A stretch of 13,886 nt of DNA from UBA1535 sp002323775. GTDB taxonomy: Bacteria > Bacillota > Clostridia > Tissierellales > Sedimentibacteraceae. This document shows positions 7,401 to 13,886 of this stretch, one piece after another. The DNA is taken from the NCBI GenBank assembly GCA_031993545.1, contig DAMAHZ010000082.1:1-13886 (forward strand). The letters run 5' to 3'. The notes below the pieces were generated by a model. The model searched no databases and had not been told where the DNA came from. It was given only the letters and a program-made list of their open reading frames with translations. Both the position numbers and the translations under genes were made by a program. Position 1 is the stretch's first letter. Every line of letters starts with the position of its first letter.

Positions 7401-8893
7401 GTTCTTTTAAGATTGAAGTTATCAATAATTTTGGACTTAATACTAGGGATAGCAGCAAAAGTAATATTTCAGATGAAATGAGTAAATATATTTATAAATA
7501 TACTAACTTACTTGAAAATGTTGGAGAAGAACTATCAAGTAAAAATATGAATCTGCTTGTTATTAGAGATAATTCAAAGGAAAAAAAATTACTGGGATTT
7601 TCAGCCTTCCATCAAATTGGAACTGCACAGATGTATAGTGAGTTTAAAAATATTGAGGTAGCAAGTTATGTTAGAGAAAATACTTCAGGTAAAATTATAA
7701 TTATAGATGGTATATATACTAACCCATCTGAAAACATACCTGAATTAGAGCAGAGCCTGCTGACAGAGACATTGTTGTATAGCTTAAAAAATGACTTTAC
7801 ATATGCTTTGTATTGCAACACCTTATTAAACTATGATAATGATAAAATTTTTGAATTATTGAAACTCCATGGATTTAAAAAGTTAGCTTTTGAAGATTTA
7901 AAGAATGATATATATGCAGTTGACATGAAATTTCCGCTATGTTTGACCTTGGATATGCAAAACTATATCAAAGAGCCTTTAATTTCTTCTGAAAGGATTA
8001 AAAATTCAATTGCAGAAACAAGAAAAAGACTTAAATTAGAACTTACTAAGGTATATCCTAACAATCTCGTATTGTATTTTGATGTTCAGATGCTTCAGCA
8101 AGCGATTGTTGAAAAGATAAACGAGGGTAATAAGGATTATTTATGCGTTCCATTTGGAAATGTTTTTAATGGAAAGGCTGTAGCTAATTTTACTACAAAA
8201 TCACTGCATATTGAAAAGTGCTTTAAATACGACACAGGAGACTATGAGATTAAAGAATATCCATTTTATCCGTCGGTATCAAAACAGATTGATGTGATAA
8301 AAGCATTTGATAAGCCTGTGATTCTGGTAGATGATGTAATGCACAATTGTCATGAATTCATTGGAATAGATAAAATTCTGAAAAACAAGGCTGTACCTGT
8401 AAAAAATGTAATAGCGGGAATTTTGTCAAGCCAAGGCAAGGACAGAATAGAAATGCAGGGAAGAATAGTTGATAGTGCATATTTTATACCGAATTTAAGA
8501 CTTTGGCTTAGAGAGAGTATGCTATATCCATTCTTTGGCGGTAACTCTGCATTAGGTGATGATAAGCCTAAGTTAAATTTAATTCCTTCAATAAACCAAA
8601 TATTGCCTTATGCTTCGCCAAGCTTTATGAGTGGAACGAGCAAGGAGGTAATTTATGATTTATCGAAGCTATGCTTAGAAAATGCAATGAACATAGCTTC
8701 CTCCTTAGAGTTGGAATATAAAAATATTTTTGATAGAAACCTTGTGCTAAGAAATTTATATCAGGTGCTTAATACTCCGAGATATCCGGTAAAAGGCAAC
8801 AATATAAGCTATGACTTAAATCAAGGTATATCAAGCTATATAGAAAATGATATTAAAAACTTAGCAAGAATTGAGAGTATAGTTAAGATTTGA
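4475..8893 (+). CDS. Giant multidomain protein: HEAT-like helical repeats, nucleotidyltransferase-like, GNAT-like and phosphoribosyltransferase-like segments
   Basis: This 1472-residue protein is not recognised as a named family. No signal peptide is seen, so it is probably cytoplasmic. Residues 1-845 look almost wholly helical, with HEAT-like units such as NEDHEIRKSSAKLLGKIIAL (about 377), NSDNEDIKFISLNYIYTIT (508), KDSDNHVSSLALEVFSVM (719) and NNDEQIKRDALLLIG (771). YFFNSFDPFTLEH (859-871) matches the nucleotide-binding GSFDPxTxGH loop of NadD/CoaD-type adenylyltransferases, but with TLEH in place of (T/H)xGH; a later ITSTGTAR may stand where the family has ISSTxxR. Residues 1016-1152 resemble a GNAT acetyltransferase (LLGFSAFHQI, ending KIFELLKLHGFKKL). 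Residues 1220-1360 resemble a type I phosphoribosyltransferase, with DYLCVPFGN and the PRPP-loop-like KPVILVDDVMHN. The ATG at 4475 follows GGAGG by 5 bases; a GTG at 4463 overlaps that region. Activities are inferred from motifs only. Confidence 0.85.
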   Translation: MSRAFLNELHEEILHRLTKKDFIKRINISEEKMQALLLNKAFATKLSALVAKDNIGCNDVFELSIEILDSLVEKLPNDWLKYVYNYVLYKSFPDLVSLDLKPKYENACIVYLEILQIVFLRIEKYQKSDELSFDLFANDIKLEKNANFQKFIKVYNDNYIYELIRLNDELTNSKLYHRIKSTWNSSLKLASKMKNANIELKYWMMFSLLAGLFIGDLAAKICPNKYSNSYYTNQWFEKFDLSNIIGIEIYRDISPSNFNCLTIEALILLYSDSKDNIKDFEFFLSNSNTVTTDKSVLFLEENEIINYYRNMSVNSNFRLMSLLSDEESFNYMLERAKSAKSWKEIMTYLNVFNEFSLFLNKNRKLKILDFLYNLLSNEDHEIRKSSAKLLGKIIALLDANKLNAETDIPSLSMKLWEKYLGLFMLSKNSNEKENAAFYLYDFIDSFIENTSNDKLETYIEVLLKNFEKISSDEYISALFLTSLASIKIKLFNDKQIEFLFDNIIKYLNSDNEDIKFISLNYIYTITQSEDLEDKLRDSILKKLKIKMLKSIQAIKTEDKLGINFLKYKILLSIDKTDKIITEYNEFMRLKSKRISEIFLINLKSATNWMEKIVNIDFILDIARNSNDVVILHAAAHLSNLVKVSAKELVRNKAGKALLSISSFLTSDQRNEISIELTKGLEIGEFEISRYIPSHLGKFILLLDTKELDEIIFEILRLYKDSDNHVSSLALEVFSVMVENYSEHKDIFEQNIDEYDTKFIKILSIIIGGLANNDEQIKRDALLLIGNQIFNSKILSPNDKYKIFKIIAKKLISLKDKKNTDYLNFLNTAVSFNHIYKFLNDYSKTLKDKYPVISNEKIAYFFNSFDPFTLEHKRLIKETKKQGYVVFLKIDEFNWQKNTIAYKIRKKIVDISIADELGVYLLSEDMKINTKNILNIQIEEDYNYSDIDSQALKYVSNIGISITSTGTARNKSIVNKRSFKIEVINNFGLNTRDSSKSNISDEMSKYIYKYTNLLENVGEELSSKNMNLLVIRDNSKEKKLLGFSAFHQIGTAQMYSEFKNIEVASYVRENTSGKIIIIDGIYTNPSENIPELEQSLLTETLLYSLKNDFTYALYCNTLLNYDNDKIFELLKLHGFKKLAFEDLKNDIYAVDMKFPLCLTLDMQNYIKEPLISSERIKNSIAETRKRLKLELTKVYPNNLVLYFDVQMLQQAIVEKINEGNKDYLCVPFGNVFNGKAVANFTTKSLHIEKCFKYDTGDYEIKEYPFYPSVSKQIDVIKAFDKPVILVDDVMHNCHEFIGIDKILKNKAVPVKNVIAGILSSQGKDRIEMQGRIVDSAYFIPNLRLWLRESMLYPFFGGNSALGDDKPKLNLIPSINQILPYASPSFMSGTSKEVIYDLSKLCLENAMNIASSLELEYKNIFDRNLVLRNLYQVLNTPRYPVKGNNISYDLNQGISSYIENDIKNLARIESIVKI

Positions 8894-8937
8894 AGCAATA
8901 TTGAATGAATTACAAATAAGATAAGGAGTATCAATAT

Positions 8938-10803
8938 ATGTATAGTGAAAAATCACCAAAACGGTTTATAATACCTATAATACTTTCAATACTTATAGTT
9001 TTATTAACAATAATATACCTGATAAATGTTAATTCAGAAAGTGACAGAGGAGAGCTTCAAGCAATAAATGGAGTTTTAGATTTAAGTGATTTGAATATAG
9101 ATGATAAAAATATAATAGCATTAGATGGAGAATGGGAGTTCTATCCTAATGCTTTGCTCAAGCCTGAAGAAATAAACAGAGATAGTGTGAAAACTTATAT
9201 AAACGTTCCTTGTAATTGGACAAACACTCTAAACAAGGATAGTCATTCAGCCGATGGGTCAGGCACATATAGATTGATTGTCAAGGTTCCAAAAGACAAA
9301 ATGTATGCCATTAAAACGAATACCATACGTTCAGCAGCCAAAATTTATTTGAATGGTTATGAAGCAGGCAAAATGGGAACAACGGCATTATCGGCAGATG
9401 ATTTTCACAGAGATAGTAAATTTATTGTAAGCACTGTAAGCAGTAAGGATGCAGAAATAGAAATAGTAATACTCGTATCTAATTTTGCACAAGAAATAGG
9501 TGGGATTACAAAATCAATTAAATTTGGTAGCTCCGAAGCAATTATGTATCGTCATGGACTGTCATTAATCTTGGATACAGTTACTTTTTCTATATGCTTA
9601 ATTTTATCAATATTTTTTATAATACTGTATATGCAGCAAAAGGAGGAAGCTCATTTTAAATACTTTGCTTTTGCGAATTTTTTTATGGCAGTATTTTTCT
9701 CTACATTAAATGAACAAATTTTAAGATTAATCTTGCGATATAATTACAATAACAGAATAATCATTCAATTGATTGCACTAATTTTAACAAGTATTTTCAT
9801 GACAGAATTTGTAACTAGATTTTTTAATAATTTTGAAAAAAGAAAAATTTCTGAATATTTATTCATGGCTATTATTGTGTTTTTTACTATAATTATATAT
9901 AGACCAGATAAACCGATTTTTTTAATTCTAAGAAAGCTGCATATAGTTTTATTGACAGTTATAATGCTTAGATATTTATATATTTTTTACATTTTAATTA
10001 AGGAAATTAAAAAGAAATCGGCTTTGTCCGAACATATTCTACTTATTATAGTTTCACTAATCTGCTATTGGACTACTATGTCAATAAAGATTATATTTGA
10101 AATAAATATGGGAATTGCTCCGGCAATTTTGATTTTTGTATTGTCAATTAATGTGTGGATTATGATGAGCAGACGGATAAAAAAATCGGCAGAAGAAAAA
10201 ATAGAAAGAGAATTACAATACTTTTATTCACAGATATCACCGCACTTTTTATACAATACCTTAAACACTATTATTGGACTTAGTTATACTGATTCAGAAA
10301 AGACTAGAGAAGCATTAAATAATTTATCTGTCTATTTTAGAGGAAAGCTTGATTTTCATAGGACAAAAGGACTCGTTAATATATACTCTGAGATTGATAT
10401 GCTAAGTGCATACTTAGCAATTGAAAAGCTAAGATATGGACAAAGATTAGAAATTGAATACGATATAGATGACGATGTTAGTGCATTTATTCCGCCACTT
10501 ACATTGCAGCCAATAGTTGAAAATGCAGTAAAATATGGAATTGCAGCTAAATCTAGCGGTGGTGTAATAAAAATCAGTGCAAAAAAACATGGCAAGAGCA
10601 TGATAAAAATTCTTATAGAGGATAATGGCCCAGGGATGTCTGAGGAGAAAGTACAAGAAATACTTTGCGGAAAAAATGAAAGAATAGGATTAAAAAATGT
10701 AATAGAAAAGATTAAAATAGTAAAAAGTTCTTCTTTTGAATTAAAAAGTGAGCAAGATAAAGGGACAAGAGTACAAATTTTACTACCTGAGCATAAATTG
10801 TAG
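8938..10803 (+). CDS. Sensor histidine kinase, 7TMR-DISM-like, LytS/YesM (His_kinase/HATPase) family
   Basis: This is a 621-residue membrane sensor kinase. A signal-anchor helix lies at 10-30. An outside beta-rich domain (about 40-200) has a galactose-binding-like pattern: LDGEWEFYP, NVPCNWT, GSGTYRLIVKVP, and AAKIYLNGYEAGKMG. About seven membrane helices follow from 207 to 410, the 7TMR-DISM layout. The kinase core begins with YFYSQISPHFLYNTLNTI, in which H436 is the likely phosphorylated histidine. The ATPase part has LQPIVENAVKYG (N529), DNGPGM (562-567) and RIGLKNVIEKI (582-592). AAGGAG (8923-8928) sits 9 bases before the ATG. The gene starts 44 bases after the giant gene, with no terminator between, and its response regulator follows, so one operon is likely. 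The outside ligand is not known; sugars or glycans are only suggested by the fold. Confidence 0.9.
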   Translation: MYSEKSPKRFIIPIILSILIVLLTIIYLINVNSESDRGELQAINGVLDLSDLNIDDKNIIALDGEWEFYPNALLKPEEINRDSVKTYINVPCNWTNTLNKDSHSADGSGTYRLIVKVPKDKMYAIKTNTIRSAAKIYLNGYEAGKMGTTALSADDFHRDSKFIVSTVSSKDAEIEIVILVSNFAQEIGGITKSIKFGSSEAIMYRHGLSLILDTVTFSICLILSIFFIILYMQQKEEAHFKYFAFANFFMAVFFSTLNEQILRLILRYNYNNRIIIQLIALILTSIFMTEFVTRFFNNFEKRKISEYLFMAIIVFFTIIIYRPDKPIFLILRKLHIVLLTVIMLRYLYIFYILIKEIKKKSALSEHILLIIVSLICYWTTMSIKIIFEINMGIAPAILIFVLSINVWIMMSRRIKKSAEEKIERELQYFYSQISPHFLYNTLNTIIGLSYTDSEKTREALNNLSVYFRGKLDFHRTKGLVNIYSEIDMLSAYLAIEKLRYGQRLEIEYDIDDDVSAFIPPLTLQPIVENAVKYGIAAKSSGGVIKISAKKHGKSMIKILIEDNGPGMSEEKVQEILCGKNERIGLKNVIEKIKIVKSSSFELKSEQDKGTRVQILLPEHKL

Positions 10804-10865
10804 TTTTAACGAGATTGTATATTGAATATGTATACTTATAAACAAGATATTTTGTGAAATTAAAA

Positions 10866-10872
10866 AAGGGAG
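10866..10872 (+). promoter_or_regulatory. Ribosome binding site that fixes the response regulator start
   Basis: AAGGGAG lies 9 bases before the ATG at 10882. An in-frame TTG at 10873 directly follows the site and has no spacing. Confidence 0.82.
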
Positions 10873-10881
10873 TTGTGTAAT

Positions 10882-11973
10882 ATGAGGGTTGTTTTAGTTG
10901 ACGATGAGCCTATGGCATTGGTTGTGTTAAAGGAATTACTTTCAAGCTATCATGATGTTGAGATTGTAGATGCTTATACAGATGCACAAGAAGCTTTAAA
11001 TAACATAGATGAGACTAAACCAGACGTTATATTTTTAGATATTGAGATGGGGAGAGTAGGAGGGCTTGAGCTAGCCTCTATATTAGCTAATAGCATAAAA
11101 AATATAGAAATAGTATTTGTAACAGCCTACTCACAGTATGCCTTAGATGCCTTTGAGCTGGATGCTATTGATTATCTGCAAAAACCGGTTCAAGAAGCTC
11201 GAATGAGAAAAACCATTTATAGACTTAGAGAAAAGATAGATATTGCTACTCCTGTTATCACAGGTGATTTGAAATTGAAATGTTTTGGAGAATTGCAAAT
11301 ACTTGATGACAGCGGAAAGCCTCTGACATGGAGAACTCAAAAGGCAAAGGAGCTTTTTGCTTATCTATGGTATAAAGATGCAGCAGTATCAAAGGATATA
11401 ATTATGAACGATATTTTTCCTGATAGAAATATGGAAAAGGCAGGAACTCTATTACATACTACTATTTATCAGCTAAGAAAGGGTTTAGAAAAGTTAGGCT
11501 ATTCAAATGGAATTGAGTATTCAAACGAAAGCTATCGCCTTAATGTTCCGGTTAAATCTGATTACTTTGAATTAAAATGTATCCTCGATAAAAAGGAACA
11601 TAGCGAAAATGATATGGAACAAATTCTAAATATATATAATGGAGATTTTTTTGAAAAGGAAGAATATCTTTGGGCAGAAGAAAATAGACACAAATATGCA
11701 CAAAAAGTACTGGATTTGCTAGAAAAATATGCTGCAAAAAATCTAAGGCAGGGAGAATTTACAAATAATATTAAGACATTATTGGAAAAACTTTTAAAAA
11801 TAGACCCGTACAATGAAAATGCAGCGAAAATGAAAATTATCTATCATGGCAAAACAGGCGGCAGGGTAGAATTGCAAAAGTTTTATAAATTCTTTGAAAA
11901 TACTCTTTTAGAAGAACTAGATATAAAGCCGGAGGAATCAACAACAGCATTATATAAAAAATATATGAGATAA
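10882..11973 (+). CDS. Response regulator with receiver, OmpR-like winged helix and BTAD (SARP-type) domains
   Basis: This is a 363-residue cytoplasmic transcription regulator. The receiver domain (1-120) has the acidic pair D7/D8, the phosphate acceptor D53 (VIFLDIEM), T81 (VFVTAYS) and K101 (YLQKPV). A winged-helix DNA-binding domain follows (about 130-223: LKLKCFGELQILDDSGK, WRTQKAKELFAYLWY, TTIYQLRKGLEKLGY). The remaining residues form a bacterial transcriptional activation domain with TPR-like helices (DYFELKCIL, NIYNGDFF, ENRHKYAQKVLDLLEKYA, ELQKFYKFFENTLLEELDIKP in part). This REC plus SARP-like layout is found in Firmicutes and Actinobacteria regulators and is often paired with histidine kinases. 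It starts 78 bases after the kinase gene, with no terminator between. It is probably phosphorylated by that kinase. Targets are unknown; the operon itself or the adhesin gene are candidates by position. Confidence 0.9.
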   Translation: MRVVLVDDEPMALVVLKELLSSYHDVEIVDAYTDAQEALNNIDETKPDVIFLDIEMGRVGGLELASILANSIKNIEIVFVTAYSQYALDAFELDAIDYLQKPVQEARMRKTIYRLREKIDIATPVITGDLKLKCFGELQILDDSGKPLTWRTQKAKELFAYLWYKDAAVSKDIIMNDIFPDRNMEKAGTLLHTTIYQLRKGLEKLGYSNGIEYSNESYRLNVPVKSDYFELKCILDKKEHSENDMEQILNIYNGDFFEKEEYLWAEENRHKYAQKVLDLLEKYAAKNLRQGEFTNNIKTLLEKLLKIDPYNENAAKMKIIYHGKTGGRVELQKFYKFFENTLLEELDIKPEESTTALYKKYMR

Positions 11974-12023
11974 TAATGAAATTATAATTTCCAAAATCAG
12001 CATAAAATTAAATGATATGATTT

Positions 12024-12066
12024 AAAAACAAGCCAATCTTTTATTAAAAGATTGACTTGTTTTTTT
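12024..12066 (+). terminator. Strong terminator after the response regulator
   Basis: AAAAACAAG-C-CAATCTTTT (12024-12042) pairs with AAAAGATTG-A-CTTGTTTTT (12046-12064) around a 3-base loop, with a single C-A mismatch. The 3' arm runs into a T tract ending at 12066. An outer 6-base arm, ATCAGC (11996-12001) and GCTGAT (12067-12072), encloses it, a nested layout like the terminator after trkH. Confidence 0.9.
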
Positions 12067-12183
12067 GCTGATAATTTTAAATATCTGATAAAAATATAAA
12101 ATTTGTTTAGTATTTGTTCAGTGTGAATATATATAATTTAATAATTAAATGAAAATTAGTGCAAAATTGCATAAATTAATAAT

Positions 12184-12195
12184 GCTTTATAAAGC
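12184..12195. promoter_or_regulatory. Palindrome next to the adhesin ribosome site (operator candidate)
   Basis: GCTTTATAAAGC is a perfect 12-base palindrome one base before AAGGGAG (12197-12203), the site for the ATG at 12214. A second inverted repeat, TGCAA-AA-TTGCA (12160-12171), lies upstream. No clear sigma-A promoter is visible between the terminator and this gene; TTGTTT/TATATA-like boxes near 12103-12137 have poor spacing. Confidence 0.35.
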
Positions 12196-12213
12196 GAAGG
12201 GAGTAAAAATTAT

Positions 12214-13886
12214 ATGAAAAAAATAAGAAAGAATGGAATAGTCATTTTATTGTTATTCGCAATGATTATGCAAATGATTATACCCAACATAGGAAAAGCA
12301 TATGCAGATGAAGATTTGATAAATATAGCTGGAGGAGATGGCAGTTCTACAACACCTAGTGCTATAAGTTTGGCAACGACTGGTGTTTCAGACCCAGATG
12401 CTATAGAATCAGTTGATATCCAGCTTGTATTTAAGGATAAAAATAATAATAAAATAGCAGAATATAAGGATGGAAATCTTGTTCCGGCGGGTGTAGATAT
12501 TCCTTTGGATGCAAGTGTAGAATTTAACTTTGGACTTGAAATACGTGATGTTGATTATAACAATCTACCTATTGGAATTGTTGATGTAGGTACAGTATAC
12601 GAATTTAAAATTGCAGAACAGATAACTATAGCTGCTAATACAACTATTCCTATATATTTTGATGGCACAACAACACAAGTAGCAACAGCAACAATTAAAA
12701 CAGATGGAAACGTGACATTACAATTTTCGGATGAGGTTAATAATGAAGATGAAGATAGATTTGTATGGGTTAAAGCAACTGGAAAAATTGATAAATCTAA
12801 ATTAGATTTAGGTGGAAATAAAGAGCTTATATTTGAAATTCCAGGTGGAAATATAAAGATACCTATAAAATTTACAGAAATTGTACCAGAAGAAAAAGTT
12901 ACTCTTTCTAAGGCTAATGGTTCTTGGACAGCTGATAACAAAATTAAGTGGGAAATAACAGTTAAGGTTGAAACTGTACCAAGTGGTCGAGAGGTAGAAA
13001 ATATTGTTATAAATGATATATTAACGACTTCAAATCATACCTTTTCAAGCTACGAGCCTGGTCAGTCTACGTCTTCTGGTGATTTTACATATGATGGCAA
13101 TGGAAAATTTACTTTTGCTAAACTAAAAGATGGAGATACAAAGAAAATAATAGTTTATACAACTCCTGATTTGTCACAAGTAGGAGCTGCTCAAAATGGA
13201 ACAACTGTTACATTTAAAAATAAAGTAAGTGGAACCTATGGAGTTGATAATAAACCTATAACTCCAGCTCCAGCAGAAGCTACAGCCACTAAGCAAATAA
13301 ATTTTCTGGAAAAAAGTAATGGTAGCTTTAAAGCAGGAACTAACAGAGAAGATAATGTTATAGAATGGTCTATTACAATAAACAAGAGTAAACTTAATAT
13401 GCCATCCGGAACTAAGCTAACAGATGTAATTCCAGCAGGCTTAGAGCTGATAGGACCTGTGGATATTTACGAGGAGAACACTAATAATAAATTTACTGAT
13501 GCTAGTATTAAACCTTCTTCTAATAATATTGAAATAACATTTACTAATGGTTTAAGTAAATGGGTAACAGTAAAGTACAAAACAAAGATAACTGATTTAG
13601 ATGTATATAATCCTGATAAGGCCTTAGAATATAAAAATAAAGCAGTATTAACTTGGGATAGTGGAAGTGGAGAGCAGACTGTAACTAAGGAAGGAACAGG
13701 AACAGTTCCAAAAACTGTAATTCAAAAATCTGGTGATGGATACGATGCTACAGATAATCGATATGTTAAATGGAAAATTACAATTAACAAAGACAAAATG
13801 GACATTATAAATCCAGTAGTTGTAGATACTCTCCCAATAAACTTAGAATATGTAAGTTATATTGCTAATCCAAGCATATGGGGAAT
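12214..13886 (+). CDS. Secreted MSCRAMM/Cna-like surface adhesin, N-terminal part (3' truncated by window)
   Basis: The frame is open to the end of the window, giving 557 residues. A signal peptide is clear: MKKIRKNG, a hydrophobic core (IVILLLFAMIMQMIIP), then a likely cut after AYA (A31/D32). Residues about 65-230 look like the N-terminal ligand-binding Ig-like domain of Cna-type adhesins (GTVYEFKIAEQITI, then ATIKTDGNVTLQFSDEV and RFVWVKATG). Tandem Ig-like domains follow, each opening with a (L/I)xK strand and a WxITI strand (W246, W385, W520) and then xxDxLP-like turns. The conserved Lys/Asp/Asn positions suggest internal isopeptide bonds. AAGGGAG (12197-12203) lies 10 bases before the ATG. 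The anchor (LPXTG or other) would lie beyond the window and cannot be judged. It is separated from the response regulator by a terminator, so it has its own transcription. The ligand is unknown. Confidence 0.85.
   Translation, partial: MKKIRKNGIVILLLFAMIMQMIIPNIGKAYADEDLINIAGGDGSSTTPSAISLATTGVSDPDAIESVDIQLVFKDKNNNKIAEYKDGNLVPAGVDIPLDASVEFNFGLEIRDVDYNNLPIGIVDVGTVYEFKIAEQITIAANTTIPIYFDGTTTQVATATIKTDGNVTLQFSDEVNNEDEDRFVWVKATGKIDKSKLDLGGNKELIFEIPGGNIKIPIKFTEIVPEEKVTLSKANGSWTADNKIKWEITVKVETVPSGREVENIVINDILTTSNHTFSSYEPGQSTSSGDFTYDGNGKFTFAKLKDGDTKKIIVYTTPDLSQVGAAQNGTTVTFKNKVSGTYGVDNKPITPAPAEATATKQINFLEKSNGSFKAGTNREDNVIEWSITINKSKLNMPSGTKLTDVIPAGLELIGPVDIYEENTNNKFTDASIKPSSNNIEITFTNGLSKWVTVKYKTKITDLDVYNPDKALEYKNKAVLTWDSGSGEQTVTKEGTGTVPKTVIQKSGDGYDATDNRYVKWKITINKDKMDIINPVVVDTLPINLEYVSYIANPSIWG
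12904..13886 (+). repeat. Tandem protein repeats of the adhesin (two full domains and the start of a third)
   Basis: Domain starts are near residues 231, 365 and 503. Landmark spacings are W246-W385 (139) and W385-W520 (135), and K233-K367 (134) and K367-K505 (138). Shared pattern: K, then a WxIT(I/V) strand, then VIND/LTDVIP/VVDTLP, and late N in FKNKVSG and YKNKAVLTW. The repeats are diverged at protein level and are not identical at DNA level. Confidence 0.7.

Noticed and set aside
10804..10881. Possible separate promoter before the response regulator
   Set aside because: TTGTAT and TTATAA-like boxes are present but the spacing is about 15 and the matches are poor; AT-rich sequence gives such matches by chance.
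12103..12137. Candidate sigma-A promoter for the adhesin (TTGTTT with TATATA/TATAAT)
   Set aside because: Spacings of 19 or 23 are not good, and TTGTTC with TATAAT is only 12 apart; not strong enough to call.
12555..12941. 128-residue open frame on the - strand within the adhesin
   Set aside because: The + strand frame has a signal peptide, ribosome site and recognisable adhesin domains. The - frame is Ser/Val/Ile-rich, with no domain.
1..13886. CRISPR arrays, tRNA or rRNA genes, insertion sequences
   Set aside because: No regularly spaced direct repeats, no tRNA-like cloverleaf or rRNA sequence, and no transposase-like frame or terminal repeats were seen.

Overview
The window is AT-rich DNA with strong AAGGAG/GGAGG ribosome sites, long A/T tracts and near-consensus sigma-A promoters. 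Its gene families (CdnL/CarD next to a YacL-type PIN-TRAM protein, DUF421 followed by DUF4363, and a 7TMR-type histidine kinase with a SARP-type response regulator) point to a low-GC Gram-positive anaerobe of the class Clostridia (Bacillota). The species cannot be named from this sequence. Every gene but one lies on the + strand.

Left part (1-4309), housekeeping and envelope. The 3' end of a TrkH potassium channel subunit is followed by a large nested terminator. That terminator probably also ends a small MazG-like, cysteine-rich gene on the - strand. The MazG-like gene and cdnL diverge from a 228-base intergenic region with three good promoters. One is a perfect TTGACA-17-TATAAT; a second good promoter lies just downstream of it, both facing cdnL. 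cdnL (RNA-polymerase-binding regulator) appears to be co-transcribed with a yacL-like gene that encodes a membrane-anchored PIN/TRAM protein and ends in a strong terminator. Next come a DUF421 (YetF-like) membrane protein and a small DUF4363 protein, a common clostridial pair.

Centre (4310-8893), the most unusual locus. A promoter and a leader of about 125 bases, with a palindrome and a hairpin beside the ribosome site, precede a gene for a 1472-residue protein. By eye this has a long helical, HEAT-like N-terminal half, then a nucleotidyltransferase (NadD/CoaD-like) motif, then a GNAT-like segment, then a phosphoribosyltransferase-like segment. No function is known to me for this combination.

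Right part (8938-13886). A 7TM-type LytS/YesM-family histidine kinase starts 44 bases after the giant gene, and a response regulator with a SARP/BTAD-type output follows. A strong terminator ends this unit. The last gene runs off the window. It encodes a secreted, MSCRAMM/Cna-like surface adhesin with an N-terminal adhesin domain and at least three tandem Ig-like repeats. The repeats keep a Lys-Asp-Asn pattern that suggests internal isopeptide bonds. A working hypothesis is that the giant protein and the two-component pair form one transcription unit, and that the pair may control it, the adhesin, or both. This is inference from gene order only.
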